From Rhizobium leguminosarum (GTDB lineage: Bacteria > Pseudomonadota > Alphaproteobacteria > Rhizobiales > Rhizobiaceae), in assembly GCF_017876795.1 (NCBI RefSeq), contig NZ_JAGIOR010000007.1, positions 1 to 64,000 of the forward strand: a DNA stretch of 64,000 nucleotides, given 5' to 3'. Below the pieces are notes generated by a model. The model worked only from the letters and a program-made list of their open reading frames with translations. It ran no database searches and had not been told where the DNA came from. Shown here piece by piece: positions 18,360 to 26,867 of the stretch. Position 1 is the stretch's first letter; each line of letters opens with the position of its first letter. Both the position numbers and the translations under genes were made by a program.

Positions 18360-19473
18360 AGCGTTGGTGCGTGGATAGTTTGTCAAGGGTTCCGGGATAG
18401 GCAGGCAGGATCGAAATCAGCATGATCCGGGTGCCATGCCGTACAAACACAACGCAGATCGTCGTCACCATATCGGAAAGATGAAATTCAGGGTGACGAA
18501 TTGGCGGGAATACGAAGCAGGTCTGCGTCAGCGTGGTAGCCTGACATTATGGGTAACGCCGGAGGCGCTAATCGGGTGGCGCGCTCCCCGACGCAAGACC
18601 CGGGGCGGCCAAGCCCGGTATTCCGATCTCGCAATCGAAACGGCCCTGACGCTGGGTTGCGTTTTCGGAATGCGGCTGCGCCAGACCGAGGGATTGCTAC
18701 ACTCGCTGCTGGATCTCATGGGGCTGAAAGTCCCTGTTCCGGATCATACGACGCTGAGCCGCAGGGCGCAGAAGTGGGAGCCATCAGCCCGACGAAACCG
18801 GCCGCTGCCGAACGGCCCGCTGCATGTGCTTGTCGACAGCACGGGATTGAAAGTGTACGGCGCCGGACAATGGCTGGAGGAGAAGCATGGTGTGAAGTCG
18901 CGACGGAACTGGCGCAAGCTTCACCTGGCAGTGGATGCCGACAGTGGCGAAATCATTGCTCATAGGCTGACAGACCAGAACACGGATGATCCTTCCCAGG
19001 TGGCGCCATTGCTCGATCAGGTCGACGGCGAGATCGACCAGTTCACAGCCGACGGGGCCTATGACGGCAAACCAACCTATCAGGCGATCCTGCAGCATAG
19101 CTGCACCGCGACCATCGTCATTCCACCTCGTGTCACGGCAGTGGCATGCTGTGATACCGGACCGCCTGGTCAGCGGGAGAAGCACATTGCCGCGATCGCA
19201 AGCGACGGTCGGCTGAAATGGCAGGCTGTTACCGGCTATGGTAAACGGGCTCTGATCGAAACCGCCATCGGGCGGTACAAGGCACAGATCGGACGACGCT
19301 TGCGGGCTCGCTCTTTCGCCGCTCAGCAGACCGAAGCGGCCATCGGTTGCATCGCTCTCAACCGCATGCTGGCGGGTGGACGCCCGGAGTCTCTCCGGCA
19401 TCAAGTCAGGCAGGCATAACCGACAACATCAAAGAGCAAAATGCGTTCGATTTCATATCCGCGCACCAACGCG
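18360..19473 (+). mobile_element. IS5-family element, IS903 group (copy 2)
   Basis: Ends carry the inverted repeat GCGTTGGTGCG(T/C)GGATA at 18361-18377 and 19456-19472. One transposase gene on the plus strand. No target duplication is visible, and gabD is not continued on the right side, so a deletion or recombination followed insertion. The terminal repeats share GCGTTGGTGCG with copy 1. Confidence 0.82.
18436..19419 (+). CDS. IS5-family (IS903-group) DDE transposase
   Basis: 327 residues starting MPYKHNADRRHHIGKMKFRV, the full-length form. Catalytic Asp in HVLVDSTGLKVYG, Asp in FTADGAYDGKP, Glu in ALIETAIGRYK. Intact and apparently functional. Similar along its whole length to the copy at 1.8-2.7 kb but with many substitutions, so the two arrived separately. 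Confidence 0.9.
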   Translation: MPYKHNADRRHHIGKMKFRVTNWREYEAGLRQRGSLTLWVTPEALIGWRAPRRKTRGGQARYSDLAIETALTLGCVFGMRLRQTEGLLHSLLDLMGLKVPVPDHTTLSRRAQKWEPSARRNRPLPNGPLHVLVDSTGLKVYGAGQWLEEKHGVKSRRNWRKLHLAVDADSGEIIAHRLTDQNTDDPSQVAPLLDQVDGEIDQFTADGAYDGKPTYQAILQHSCTATIVIPPRVTAVACCDTGPPGQREKHIAAIASDGRLKWQAVTGYGKRALIETAIGRYKAQIGRRLRARSFAAQQTEAAIGCIALNRMLAGGRPESLRHQVRQA

Positions 19474-19611
19474 ATGCTACAGACTTCAATCACCTACTGG
19501 AAAGCGCGCGATCCACAGAAATACGCATCCGGCTAGTGCTCTCCCAGCTCACCACGACCGACCGGCATGCCTTTGCCGAGTACCTCACCTTCGCATCGGC
19601 ATAGTGCGATC

Positions 19612-20113
19612 GTTCGATCCGGCCGTCTCCGACCGATGAGCTGGCAACGCGCTCGCCAAGACGGGCGAATGCGACAAAGGTTTGCTGCTGACGTTGAGCG
19701 GAAAAACCGGCTGGCGCGAAGTGGAGATCGGCCGCGGATCCTCGGATGCCACCTGCCCTGTCATCGCCCTGCAGACCTGGCTGAAGCTGGCGAAGATCGC
19801 CCACGGTCCCCTCTTCCGCAGGGTCACGGGCGAAGGCAAGGACGTTGGCCCCGATCGGCTGACGGACAAGCAGGTCGCCCGTCTCGTCAAGACGGCGGCA
19901 CTCGCCGCCGGCGTCAGAGGCGATCTCAGCGAGGCCGAGCGCGCCGAAAAATTCTCAGGGCACTCGCTGCCCGCCGGTCTCGCCTCCTCGGCCGAGGTCG
20001 ACGAGCGTTATGTCCAAAAGCAGCTCCGCCATGCCAGCAAGGAAATGACCCGCAAGTACCAGCGCCGGCGCGACCGCTTCCGCGTCAATCTCACCAAGGC
20101 GTCGGGCCTTTGA
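19612..20113 (+). pseudogene. Tyrosine recombinase, C-terminal part with a mutated catalytic arginine
   Basis: From about 19682 the frame reads ALQTWLKLAKIAHGPLFRRV...LTDKQVARLVK..., then GHSLPAGLASSAEVDERYVQ and MTRKYQRRRDRFRVNLTKA, the end of a phage-integrase-type recombinase. The nucleophile Tyr is present (RKYQ), but the HxLR box reads HSLP: the second catalytic arginine is proline. The catalytic domain upstream is out of frame or missing. It lies 140 bp beyond the IS903-group element, which may have removed the 5' part. Confidence 0.75.
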
Positions 20114-20786
20114 GCGGCCCCTCCCCTGCCGGACGTTAAATCTAAGGTGAAATTTAGGTGCTGGATTTTTCGCTTAGCGCTTCAATTGAAGTCGGTAAGT
20201 AAAAGCCACAGCGGCACCCGGATCAGAGGGCGAAATTTTCCAATTTCTGTTTCGTTAACCTTTTAAATTAACGATATTTTTTCCTACAACAGAAGTGAAC
20301 CAACAATTAGCTTCCACCACTCACTATAGCCGTAGCGCCAAAGGATCACGTCCGATAAGTATCGTTATCGGAGGTTTTGATTTCAGGCCGCAAATCAGCG
20401 ATGTCAGCCTCCCTTGATCACCGGAAACGCCCGGTTTTCCGGCCTTCTAGGGCGATTTCGCCCGGGATGACTGGACCCTCCATGGCAAAATTCGGCGGCC
20501 GCCGTCGGTGCACATGCCCGGTCCTCATTTCCGGAATTGAGCGCCGGCGCCCTTCAGCAGGCTTCTCCTCCCGCAGCCATCACCGAAGCCGCTGTTTTTC
20601 CGGCATTTCCGCCACAGAAGCCCACTGACGCGCATTGGCCTATCCGGACGCTCCGTTGCTCGTTCGCGGTAGCATTTCGAGTCTGGCGGGCCGCTATTCA
20701 ATGCCTAAAACACGCTTGCAACTGACCATTTTCTCACGCATTTCTTATCTGTACAAAACACCTCAAATGGATCGCTGGAAAGCCGG
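20114..20786. other. Intergenic region upstream of the serine recombinase
   Basis: 673 bp. Holds a near-repeat AAATCTAAGGTG/AAATTTAGGTG at about 20140-20160, an AT-rich tract, a dyad at 20352-20371 and no convincing ORF. A res or attachment site for the recombinase downstream would be expected here, but I cannot define one. Confidence 0.35.
20352..20371. repeat. Inverted repeat CCGATAA-6-TTATCGG
   Basis: Perfect 7-bp arms around a 6-bp spacer. Could be an operator or part of a recombination site. No further evidence. Confidence 0.4.
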
Positions 20787-21704
20787 ATGGCAAAGAGACA
20801 AACAGTTAACGTCCCCAAACCTCCGAAGCGGCTCATTGGCTATGCTCGCGTCTCTACTGACGACCAGGTCCACGACGCCCAGATGGACGAACTCCGCGCC
20901 GCTGGCTGCGATCGGATCTTCCAGGAACACGGTTCCGGGGCATCGCGTGCTCGGCCGGTCTTGACGCGGCTGCTTGGAGAGCTCAGCGCGGGAGACGTCC
21001 TCGTCGTTGTCCGTCTCGACCGGCTGGCCCGATCGGTCAGCCACCTCCTACAGGTGATCGAGGACCTTGAGGAACGCGGAGCTCATTTCCGATCCATTCG
21101 TGATCCGATCGATACTTCAACGCCACAGGGCATGTTCTCGCTCCAGGTTCTCGGTGCTGTCGCCCAACTCGAGCGAGCGCTTATCGCAGAACGCACGAAG
21201 GCTGGCATCAAAGCTGCGAAAGCGCGAGGGAAGCTTCCTGGAAATCCCGGTCTGCGCGAGCGCCGGCCGGAAGCGATCAGGGCGGTTTCGAAAGCACGCG
21301 AGAAATTGTATCTCGACGAGCTCATTGCGTCCGCGCAGACGTGGTTGCCGACGGTGCGACAGCTCCGGCCTCAGCACAGCTGGGACAATGTCGTTCGGGT
21401 GCTCAATCGCCGTGGTCACGCCTGGACCGTCGAGCGCCTCCGTCGCGCCGTTCATCGTATGGTCCGCGAAAAGCTCGCGGAAAAAGAACTCCTGGCCCGG
21501 TCCCCCCGCCGCGCTCCCGAAGACCATCTGATGAAGCTGGTGGCGGCGATCGCCATTGCCGATCCCGATCTGTCGCTTCGCGACATTGCCGCGCAACTGG
21601 ACCAGATGGGAGAACGGCCTGCGCGCGGCGGCAAGAAGTGGCAAGCCTCCTCCGTCCGGGACCTGCTGGACGAAGCCCACCGGTTTGGCCTTATCCGCCG
21701 CTGA
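20787..21704 (+). CDS. Serine recombinase (resolvase/invertase family)
   Basis: 305 residues. The catalytic domain has RLIGYARVSTDDQ with the nucleophilic serine at about 23, then VVRLDRLARSVSHLL with catalytic arginines, and QLERALIAERTKAGIKAAKA leading into the DNA-binding part. It is longer than classical Tn3 resolvases (about 185-200 residues): the C-terminal 120 residues contain two helix-turn-helix-like segments (LSLRDIAAQLDQMGERPARG). Likely resolves or inverts DNA between sites on this replicon. It sits between remnants of two tyrosine recombinases, so it belongs to an integration hotspot. Confidence 0.88.
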   Translation: MAKRQTVNVPKPPKRLIGYARVSTDDQVHDAQMDELRAAGCDRIFQEHGSGASRARPVLTRLLGELSAGDVLVVVRLDRLARSVSHLLQVIEDLEERGAHFRSIRDPIDTSTPQGMFSLQVLGAVAQLERALIAERTKAGIKAAKARGKLPGNPGLRERRPEAIRAVSKAREKLYLDELIASAQTWLPTVRQLRPQHSWDNVVRVLNRRGHAWTVERLRRAVHRMVREKLAEKELLARSPRRAPEDHLMKLVAAIAIADPDLSLRDIAAQLDQMGERPARGGKKWQASSVRDLLDEAHRFGLIRR

Positions 21705-21936
21705 GGGCACGGTTCATCAGGCGACCGATCGCGCGGTCGTTTTCCTGCCGGCGGTCGACGGCATGGTCTTCCAGACTATCATGCGCGGCAAGGAGATCTA
21801 TGCCCGCATCAGCCCGGCCGACGGCGGCAAACGCGCAGTGAGCAACTGACCATCAAAGCACCGGTGCCGGTAACGACGAGAGCCCCTCCCCTCGCTTTCC
21901 ATCCCATCTCGGGCGTGCACCAAGAACAGTGGTACG

Positions 21937-22254
21937 AGTCAGGACGAGGTCGTCAATCTGACTGGGCGGCCGCTGGAGCCGCTGAACGTTTGGATGGCGG
22001 CGGCAAGGATCGACGGCGGCAGTGTGTTTTGGGCGACCGCTCGCTTGGGCAATGCCAGCCGTCGGCCGCTCGATCCGAAGGCGGTCAATGACATTCTCAA
22101 GCAGCGCGTCAAAATGGGGTTGGAGGTTGGGGAATTTTCAGCACATGGGCTGAGATCGGGATATCTGACGGAGGCCGCCAACCGCGGCATTCCCCTCCCC
22201 GCAGTCACGGTACAGTCGCGGCATCGCTCCGTCCAGCAAGCATCAAGCTACTAA
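21937..22254 (+). pseudogene. Tyrosine recombinase, C-terminal fragment
   Basis: Reads VNLTGRPLEPLNVWMAAARI, then SRRPLDPKAVNDILKQRV, FSAHGLRSGYLTEAANRGIP and QSRHRSVQQASSY before TAA. The HGLRSGY box with its arginine, the later HR and the tyrosine are all present, but the N-terminal two thirds are gone. A different family member from the fragment at 19.6-20.1 kb. Confidence 0.72.
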
Positions 22255-22501
22255 AACAGTACCGCACGGCGGCCGCGGGGCTCGCCTGATCGCGATTGGG
22301 CGCGCCGGCGAAGGACATAGTGGCTATACTATCGGACGGCTCTTCCCCTGCCGCACTTGTCTCCACGCGATCGGCAGCAACCTCTGCCCTGCCCCAGGCT
22401 TCGGCGCGCTGCATCAGCGACACCATCTCGCCCTTCAGGCGATTCGAGCGATGCAGGTCGCGGGCGTAGTCCACGTTGCAGAGCGGATCAAAAAAAGACA
22501 T
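22205..22501 (-). CDS. Hypothetical protein, 98 residues, tail antisense to the integrase remnant
   Basis: MSFFDPLCNVDYARDLHRSN...LKGEMVSLMQRAEAWGRAEV looks coding (charged helix, good codon use), but the last 20 residues come from DNA that is antisense to the integrase fragment, so the natural C-terminus is probably lost. Lies downstream of the 34-residue ORF and the small RNA. No family recognised. Confidence 0.3.
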   Translation of the reverse strand: MSFFDPLCNVDYARDLHRSNRLKGEMVSLMQRAEAWGRAEVAADRVETSAAGEEPSDSIATMSFAGAPNRDQASPAAAVRYCFSSLMLAGRSDAATVP

Positions 22502-22524
22502 CGATCGCCTCGCCGACCGCCTGT

Positions 22525-22629
22525 CACGCCGTTTCCAACTGCGCCTTCAGGATTTCCAGCTCGGCCTTTGCCGCAAGGTAGCTTCTCATGATCGTGACGA
22601 GCTCGCGGTCGTTGGCGCCGATGTCCATG
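22525..22629 (-). CDS. Possible 34-residue protein
   Basis: ATG preceded by GAGGAACC; product MDIGANDRELVTIMRSYLAA, then a Lys/Glu/Leu-rich amphipathic helix ending LETA. Located about 95 bp downstream of the small-RNA terminator on the same strand. Too short to judge; sequence quality suggests real coding. Confidence 0.3.
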
Positions 22630-22723
22630 GTTCCTCGCTGGCATTTCTCATGTGAGGCTGTGATCGACAACAATGCCAAGATCGCGATGCGCCCTGCCCC
22701 GCGGCGATCGTCCGCTTGCGCAC

Positions 22724-22838
22724 AAAAAAGCCCGGCGCGGGAGGAGGTGCACCGGGCTTCGATAGGGACTGACAGCTTGGGAGGAGGAGTGCTGTCCGTC
22801 GGACCGAAGCGGCTCGGGAGGAGGTAAATCGCTTCGGT
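22724..22838 (-). ncRNA. Small RNA with three CCUCCUCCC anti-Shine-Dalgarno hairpins
   Basis: On the minus strand three consecutive hairpins each show CCTCCTCCC in the loop: stem CCGAAGCG/CGCTTCGG (22804-22837), stem GACAGC/GCTGTC (22771-22796), and stem GCCCGG/CCGGGC (22730-22757) followed by six T, a rho-independent terminator. Upstream, TTGAAT (22868-22873), a 17-bp spacer and TATTTT (22845-22850) form a promoter; read as CTTGAA/CTATTT it also fits alphaproteobacterial RpoH promoters. Known relatives are the CCUCCUCCC-motif RNAs (CcsR of Rhodobacter, 'cuckoo' RNAs of rhizobia), tied to stress response. The exposed loops could bind ribosome sites or titrate. Length about 115 nt. Lies downstream of cspA but has its own promoter. 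Confidence 0.85.
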
Positions 22839-22844
22839 GATCAG

Positions 22845-22873
22845 AAAATAGTGTTGCGCTGCAGCAAATTCAA
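22845..22873 (-). promoter_or_regulatory. Promoter of the CCUCCUCCC small RNA
   Basis: -35 TTGAAT, 17-bp spacer, -10 TATTTT on the minus strand, ending 7 nt before the first hairpin. The alternative reading CTTGAA-CTATTT resembles sigma-32-type (RpoH) promoters known for this RNA class. Confidence 0.6.
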
Positions 22874-22913
22874 GCCGTGCGATTGCACCGACGTCGCATA
22901 CCTCAAGCTAAAA

Positions 22914-22940
22914 GCAGAAAAGGCCGGGCGAACCCGGCCC
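22914..22940 (-). terminator. Rho-independent terminator of cspA
   Basis: On the minus strand GGCCGGG-TTCG-CCCGGCC followed by TTTTCTGCTTTT, a stable tetraloop hairpin with a T-run, about 25 bp after the cspA stop. Confidence 0.85.
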
Positions 22941-22965
22941 TCCGACGGTCGCATCGCAATCAGGT

Positions 22966-23172
22966 TCAGGCTTGGAGGTTGTTCGCCGACATCTTGCCGG
23001 ACTTGCGATCCTTCACCAGCTCATAGGTGATCTTCTGGCCGTCGTTCAGACCACGCATCCCTGCCCGCTCCACTGCGGAAATGTGAACGAAGACATCGGC
23101 GCTGCCGTCGTCCGGCTGGATGAAACCGAAGCCCTTCGTTGCGTTGAACCACTTTACCGTACCGGTCGCCAT
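22966..23172 (-). CDS. cspA: Cold-shock protein, CspA family
   Basis: 68 residues, the usual length of a single cold-shock domain. RNP-1 GFGFIQ and RNP-2 VFVHIS are both intact, and the protein starts [17 protein letters not shown]. Binds single-stranded RNA/DNA as an RNA chaperone. Has its own terminator and, on the same strand just downstream, the CCUCCUCCC small RNA; an RNA chaperone and a multi-loop small RNA side by side is worth noting. The long untranslated stretch upstream is typical of csp genes. Confidence 0.95.
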   Translation of the reverse strand: MATGTVKWFNATKGFGFIQPDDGSADVFVHISAVERAGMRGLNDGQKITYELVKDRKSGKMSANNLQA

Positions 23173-23329
23173 AACGTCTTCCTTTGATCATTGTCCCGCC
23201 GAGCCTCGGAGCTCGGCTGATGCTTTTCTTTGCGCCAGCACTGATAGACGCTTCTGGCCTCAGGGGAAAGCCAAACTGTCTGCCGCCCCGTCTTGGGTAC
23301 TCCCGTCCTCTCCAATCGCCGCGGTAGTG

Positions 23330-24115
23330 CTACTTTTTGTTTCGTTGTTTCACCCGGATGCTGATGGAACCGCCCTCGGCTTGACGAAGCTCGAACTGGT
23401 TCGTCTTGCGGATAAGATCGCTGAGTTTTCGGAAACCGAAGGTGCGAGGGTCGAAATCCGGCGCCAGGTTCAAGAGTTGCTTGCCGACAATGCCCAAATT
23501 CACCCAACCGTCCTCGGTGTCCTCCTGCGACAGCACTTTCTTGATCAGCGGCGCAGCGGCGCTGACAGACTGCAACGGCTTGTCGGCAGACGTAGCGTTC
23601 TGCTCGTCCCTAATCGCGCCGGGAAGCAGGTTCTCGGTGTAGACGAACCGCCGGCAGGCTTGGCGAAAACTCTCCGGCGTCTTCTGCTCACCGAAGCCGA
23701 ACACATCGACGCCTTGCTCGCGTATCCGGGCGGCCAGCCGTGTGAAATCGCTGTCAGAGGAAACAAGGCAGAAGCCGTCGAAGCGGCCGCTGTGCAGCAA
23801 GTCCATTGCATCAATCACCAGCGTGATATCGGAGGCGTTCTTTCCCGTCGTATAGGCAAATTGCTGCTGCGGAATAATCGCGTGTTTGGCCAGCACGTCC
23901 GCCCACCCCTTCGAGCGCGTGCCGGAAAAATCTCCATAGATGCGACGGACGCTTGCCTCGCCGATCTTGGCAACCTCTTCAAACAGCCCTTCGGCGATTT
24001 TCGGCGACGTGTTATCGGCGTCGATCAGGACAGCCAGACGTGGAGACGCATTTCGGACGGCACAGCATTTCCTTCGCTTTGCGGGATCAACGTATCTCAG
24101 CGCGTCGCGATCCAT
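23330..24115 (-). CDS. NYN-domain RNase-like protein with OST-HTH/LOTUS domain
   Basis: 261 residues. The NYN (PIN-like) fold has its acidic metal ligands in LAVLIDADNTSP, KNASDITLVIDAMDLLH and LVSSDSDFTRLAARI, so nuclease activity is plausible. The C-terminal part (about 175-255) is an OST-HTH/LOTUS RNA-binding domain (LSQEDTEDGWVNLGIVGKQL ... FGFRKLSDLIR). Bacterial NYN-LOTUS proteins are widespread but poorly characterised and are thought to process RNA. It lies 157 bp upstream of cspA on the same strand. Confidence 0.9.
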   Translation of the reverse strand: MDRDALRYVDPAKRRKCCAVRNASPRLAVLIDADNTSPKIAEGLFEEVAKIGEASVRRIYGDFSGTRSKGWADVLAKHAIIPQQQFAYTTGKNASDITLVIDAMDLLHSGRFDGFCLVSSDSDFTRLAARIREQGVDVFGFGEQKTPESFRQACRRFVYTENLLPGAIRDEQNATSADKPLQSVSAAAPLIKKVLSQEDTEDGWVNLGIVGKQLLNLAPDFDPRTFGFRKLSDLIRKTNQFELRQAEGGSISIRVKQRNKK

Positions 24116-24459
24116 TTAGCTTCATCGACTAGGGGGAGGCCGGTTCGACGGCTCATCCGCTCCTTTCTATGATAGCAGCAGTGATCGGTGTTGGAAGGCG
24201 GTCGCAGAGAGACAACGAGGGACTAGCTTTTAAGATATTGGGTTTGTTGCAAAAATCCGCTGTTTTGACGGCAGTCAACATCATCTGTGAATAAACAAAA
24301 TTGGATCTTCCGTAGATGAGAGAATCGCGATGGGTTGCACTTCCACCGTGCGTTTACCTTTTGTTAACTCTATTTTCCTTGTCAGACTCAGAGAATCGGA
24401 GATAATGACGACATTTCGCTGGTTTTGGTGATTTTACCGACAGAATGGCCTGAGACACA
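24116..24459. promoter_or_regulatory. repABC upstream region
   Basis: 344 bp between the divergent NYN gene and repA; AT-rich, with one parS-like palindrome. Expected to contain the repABC promoter and RepA/RepB binding sites. Confidence 0.6.
24264..24279. promoter_or_regulatory. parS-like palindrome 1
   Basis: TTTGACGGCAGTCAAC; on the other strand GTTGACTGCCGTCAAA, one base from the repABC partition-site consensus GTTNNCNNNNGNNAAC. Likely RepB centromere site upstream of repA. Confidence 0.65.
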
Positions 24460-25656
24460 ATGAACACGTTTAGCTCGCTACCGTCATTTGAGTTTGACGA
24501 CAAGATCTTGATGCAAGGCGCGGAGATATCGCGCAAGCTTGATCAGCTGCGTATGGAGAATTTTCCTCCGAATGCGAAAAAAACGCTGCGCCAATTTTCG
24601 GTCGCTGAGGTCGCGCATTATCTTGGCGTGACGCCAAGCAATCTGAAGCGCCTCTATCTCGACGGCAAGGGCCCGACGCCAACCACGATGTCGGGAAATC
24701 GCAAATACTACACCGCGGAGCAGATGCTGGAGCTGCGGTTTTTCTTGGATAAGACGGGAAAGACGGAAGCGAAGAGGTATGTTCCCCATCGCAAACCGGG
24801 CGACAAATTGCAGGTGATAGCGGTCGTAAATTTCAAAGGCGGCTCAGGCAAGACAACCACCACTGCTCATCTTGCGCAGCATTTGGCGCTCACCGGGCAC
24901 CGCGTGCTTGCCATCGATCTCGACCCTCAAGCTTCGCTCTCGGCTCTGCACGGATTCCAGCCAGAGCTCGATAGAAACCCGTCGCTCTATGACGCTATCC
25001 GTTATGACAATGAGCGGAAATCGATTGCCGAAGTCATCCTGCCGACGAATTTTCCGAACCTCGATATCATCCCGGCGAATTTGGAACTGCAAGAATATGA
25101 ATATGACACGCCTCTTGCGATGCAGTCGAGTAATGAGGGGAAACGCTTCTTCACGCGTCTGGGCAAGTCGCTAGAGGAGGTAGATAGCCGCTATGACGTC
25201 GTGGTGGTCGATTGCCCGCCGCAGCTGGGATATCTCACTTTAACTGCGCTAACCGCTGCGACCTCCGTGTTGATCACAGTGCATCCACAGATGTTGGACC
25301 TGATGTCGATGTCGCAGTTCCTTCTGATGCTCGGCAATATCACCAAGACGATCAAGAAGGCCGGTGCCAATGTGCGCATGGATTGGCTGCGCTACCTCAT
25401 TACTCGATTTGAGCAGACGGACGTTCCTCAGGTCCAGATGCTCGGCTTCATGCAGTCGATGCTCGCTGAGGAGATTCTCAAGAGCCAGATGGTGAAGACG
25501 ACGGCCATCTCCGATGCTGGCCTGACGAAGCGCACACTCTATGAGTTGGATCGTTCGAATTTTACGCGCGAAACCTATGACCGCGCTATCGAATGCATGG
25601 ATGCTGTCAATTTCGAAATTCAAGGATTGATCCATAAGGCGTGGGGAAGGTTGTGA
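24460..25656 (+). CDS. repA: Plasmid partitioning ATPase RepA (ParA family)
   Basis: 398 residues, standard length. N-terminal HTH region (FSVAEVAHYLGVTPSNLKRL, about 48-67) and the deviant Walker A box FKGGSGKTTTTAH at about 125; DPQASLSALHGFQPE and VVVDCPPQLGYLTLTAL follow. Segregates the replicon with RepB and represses the operon together with RepB. First gene of a complete repABC operon; RepB starts 75 bp downstream, with a parS-like site in between. Confidence 0.97.
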   Translation: MNTFSSLPSFEFDDKILMQGAEISRKLDQLRMENFPPNAKKTLRQFSVAEVAHYLGVTPSNLKRLYLDGKGPTPTTMSGNRKYYTAEQMLELRFFLDKTGKTEAKRYVPHRKPGDKLQVIAVVNFKGGSGKTTTTAHLAQHLALTGHRVLAIDLDPQASLSALHGFQPELDRNPSLYDAIRYDNERKSIAEVILPTNFPNLDIIPANLELQEYEYDTPLAMQSSNEGKRFFTRLGKSLEEVDSRYDVVVVDCPPQLGYLTLTALTAATSVLITVHPQMLDLMSMSQFLLMLGNITKTIKKAGANVRMDWLRYLITRFEQTDVPQVQMLGFMQSMLAEEILKSQMVKTTAISDAGLTKRTLYELDRSNFTRETYDRAIECMDAVNFEIQGLIHKAWGRL

Positions 25657-25660
25657 TGAT

Positions 25661-25676
25661 GTTGACGGCCGTCAAA
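25661..25676. promoter_or_regulatory. parS-like palindrome 2
   Basis: GTTGACGGCCGTCAAA in the repA-repB gap, matching the repABC centromere consensus at 15 of 16 positions with a perfect TTGACGGCCGTCAA core. Same core as the site upstream of repA. Confidence 0.75.
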
Positions 25677-25731
25677 ACCCCAGGATTTTTCAACCAAAAC
25701 AGACCAGTAACGAGGTTTCGAGGGTAGCGAT

Positions 25732-26712
25732 ATGGCACGGAAAAACCCGTTCATGAACGTGATGAAAGACACGCCGGCCGACAACGACCACGCGGTCCTC
25801 GATTACACCATCAAGGGCGCTTCCAAGTCGATCCTCAGTTCTATCGATGAGATGGCGGCCCGCGCAGACAAGCTGCTTGAGGGTGAGACTGTCGTCGAAT
25901 TGGACCCAGACCTCATCGATGCGTCCTTCGTGCGGGATCGAATTGAGGACGACGAGCAGGAGTTTGAGGAATTGCTTTCTGCAATTCGCGAGCGTGGCCA
26001 AGATAGCCCGATTCTGGTGCGGCCTCATCCAAAGGTTTCCGGCCGCTACATGGTGGTGTTCGGACATCGAAGACTTCGGGCGGCGAAGGCTCTTGGGAAG
26101 AGAGTCCGCGCCGTCGTCAAAGACCTGAAAGATAGCGACCACCTCGTCGCGCAGGGGCAAGAGAACTCGGCGCGCGCCAACCTGTCCTTCATTGAGAAGG
26201 CACTGTTCGCAAGTGAAATCGCACGGCTTCACTTCGACGGCGACAATGCGATCGTTCTTTCAGCGTTGTCTCTGGACAGGGCGACGTTATCAAAGATGTT
26301 AGCCGTGGCGAACGTGCCTCGCGAGTTGCTGGACGCCGTGGGCGCTGCCAAGGCCATTGGGCGAGATCGATGGTATGAGTTGAAAACTCTACTGGAGCGG
26401 CCCGCCAATCTCGAAAAGGCGCTTGCCTTCCTCAAGACCGAGGAATTCGCCACAAAAGCCGGTGACGATCGATTCAATGTTTTGCTGGGTCATATCAAGG
26501 CCTCCGGCCGCTCGGGCCCGGCTAAGCAGATTCGTGCGAGCAAATGGATTTCCGAGGATAAATCTGTCGCCGCCGACCTTAAGAGCGACGGACGAACCTT
26601 TACACTTGCTTTGAAAGCCAGGGATGCCGTTGGGTTTGGAGACTTCCTGTCCGAGAATCTGATGGATCTTTACAAGGCTTATCGAGACCGAAACACCCAA
26701 CAAGGAGAGTAG
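25732..26712 (+). CDS. repB: Plasmid partitioning protein RepB (ParB family)
   Basis: 326 residues. Begins MARKNPFMNVMKD as many RepB proteins do. ParB motifs: RERGQDSPILVRPHP, YMVVFGHRRLRAAK (GHRR box), ENSARANLSFIEKALFA, and the HTH LDRATLSKMLAVANVP. Binds the two parS-like sites and works with RepA; it also acts as co-repressor. A counter-transcribed RNA gene lies between it and repC. Confidence 0.97.
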   Translation: MARKNPFMNVMKDTPADNDHAVLDYTIKGASKSILSSIDEMAARADKLLEGETVVELDPDLIDASFVRDRIEDDEQEFEELLSAIRERGQDSPILVRPHPKVSGRYMVVFGHRRLRAAKALGKRVRAVVKDLKDSDHLVAQGQENSARANLSFIEKALFASEIARLHFDGDNAIVLSALSLDRATLSKMLAVANVPRELLDAVGAAKAIGRDRWYELKTLLERPANLEKALAFLKTEEFATKAGDDRFNVLLGHIKASGRSGPAKQIRASKWISEDKSVAADLKSDGRTFTLALKARDAVGFGDFLSENLMDLYKAYRDRNTQQGE

Positions 26713-26720
26713 ACGCAAAA

Positions 26721-26774
26721 GAAAAAGGCCCCCAAACGACCAAGTCGTGGAAGCCTTCCTCGTATTCTGTGACA
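26721..26774 (-). ncRNA. repABC counter-transcribed RNA (ctRNA/incA)
   Basis: On the minus strand TTGACT (26804-26809), a 17-bp spacer and GATTCT (26781-26786) precede an RNA of about 54 nt ending in an imperfect hairpin (GACTTGGTC loop flanked by AAGGCTTCC and GGGGGCC) with TTTTTCTTTT. Position and architecture match the antisense RNA that in repABC plasmids represses repC and sets incompatibility. Confidence 0.85.
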
Positions 26775-26867
26775 AGACCGAGAATCGCATTTCCACGAAT
26801 CACAGTCAAGAGTCTTGGCGCCGTTTTGGTGAGCAAAATTCTTTTGCCTAAACTGAGGTGAAGGCAA

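Noticed and set aside
17585..18361. 258-codon open frame opposite gabD
   Set aside because: Shadow of the aldehyde dehydrogenase frame, which has all catalytic motifs.
22739..22824. Three GGGAGGAGG repeats considered as a CRISPR-like array or iterons
   Set aside because: Each repeat sits in the loop of its own hairpin with different stems, and the last is a terminator; this fits a small RNA on the other strand better.
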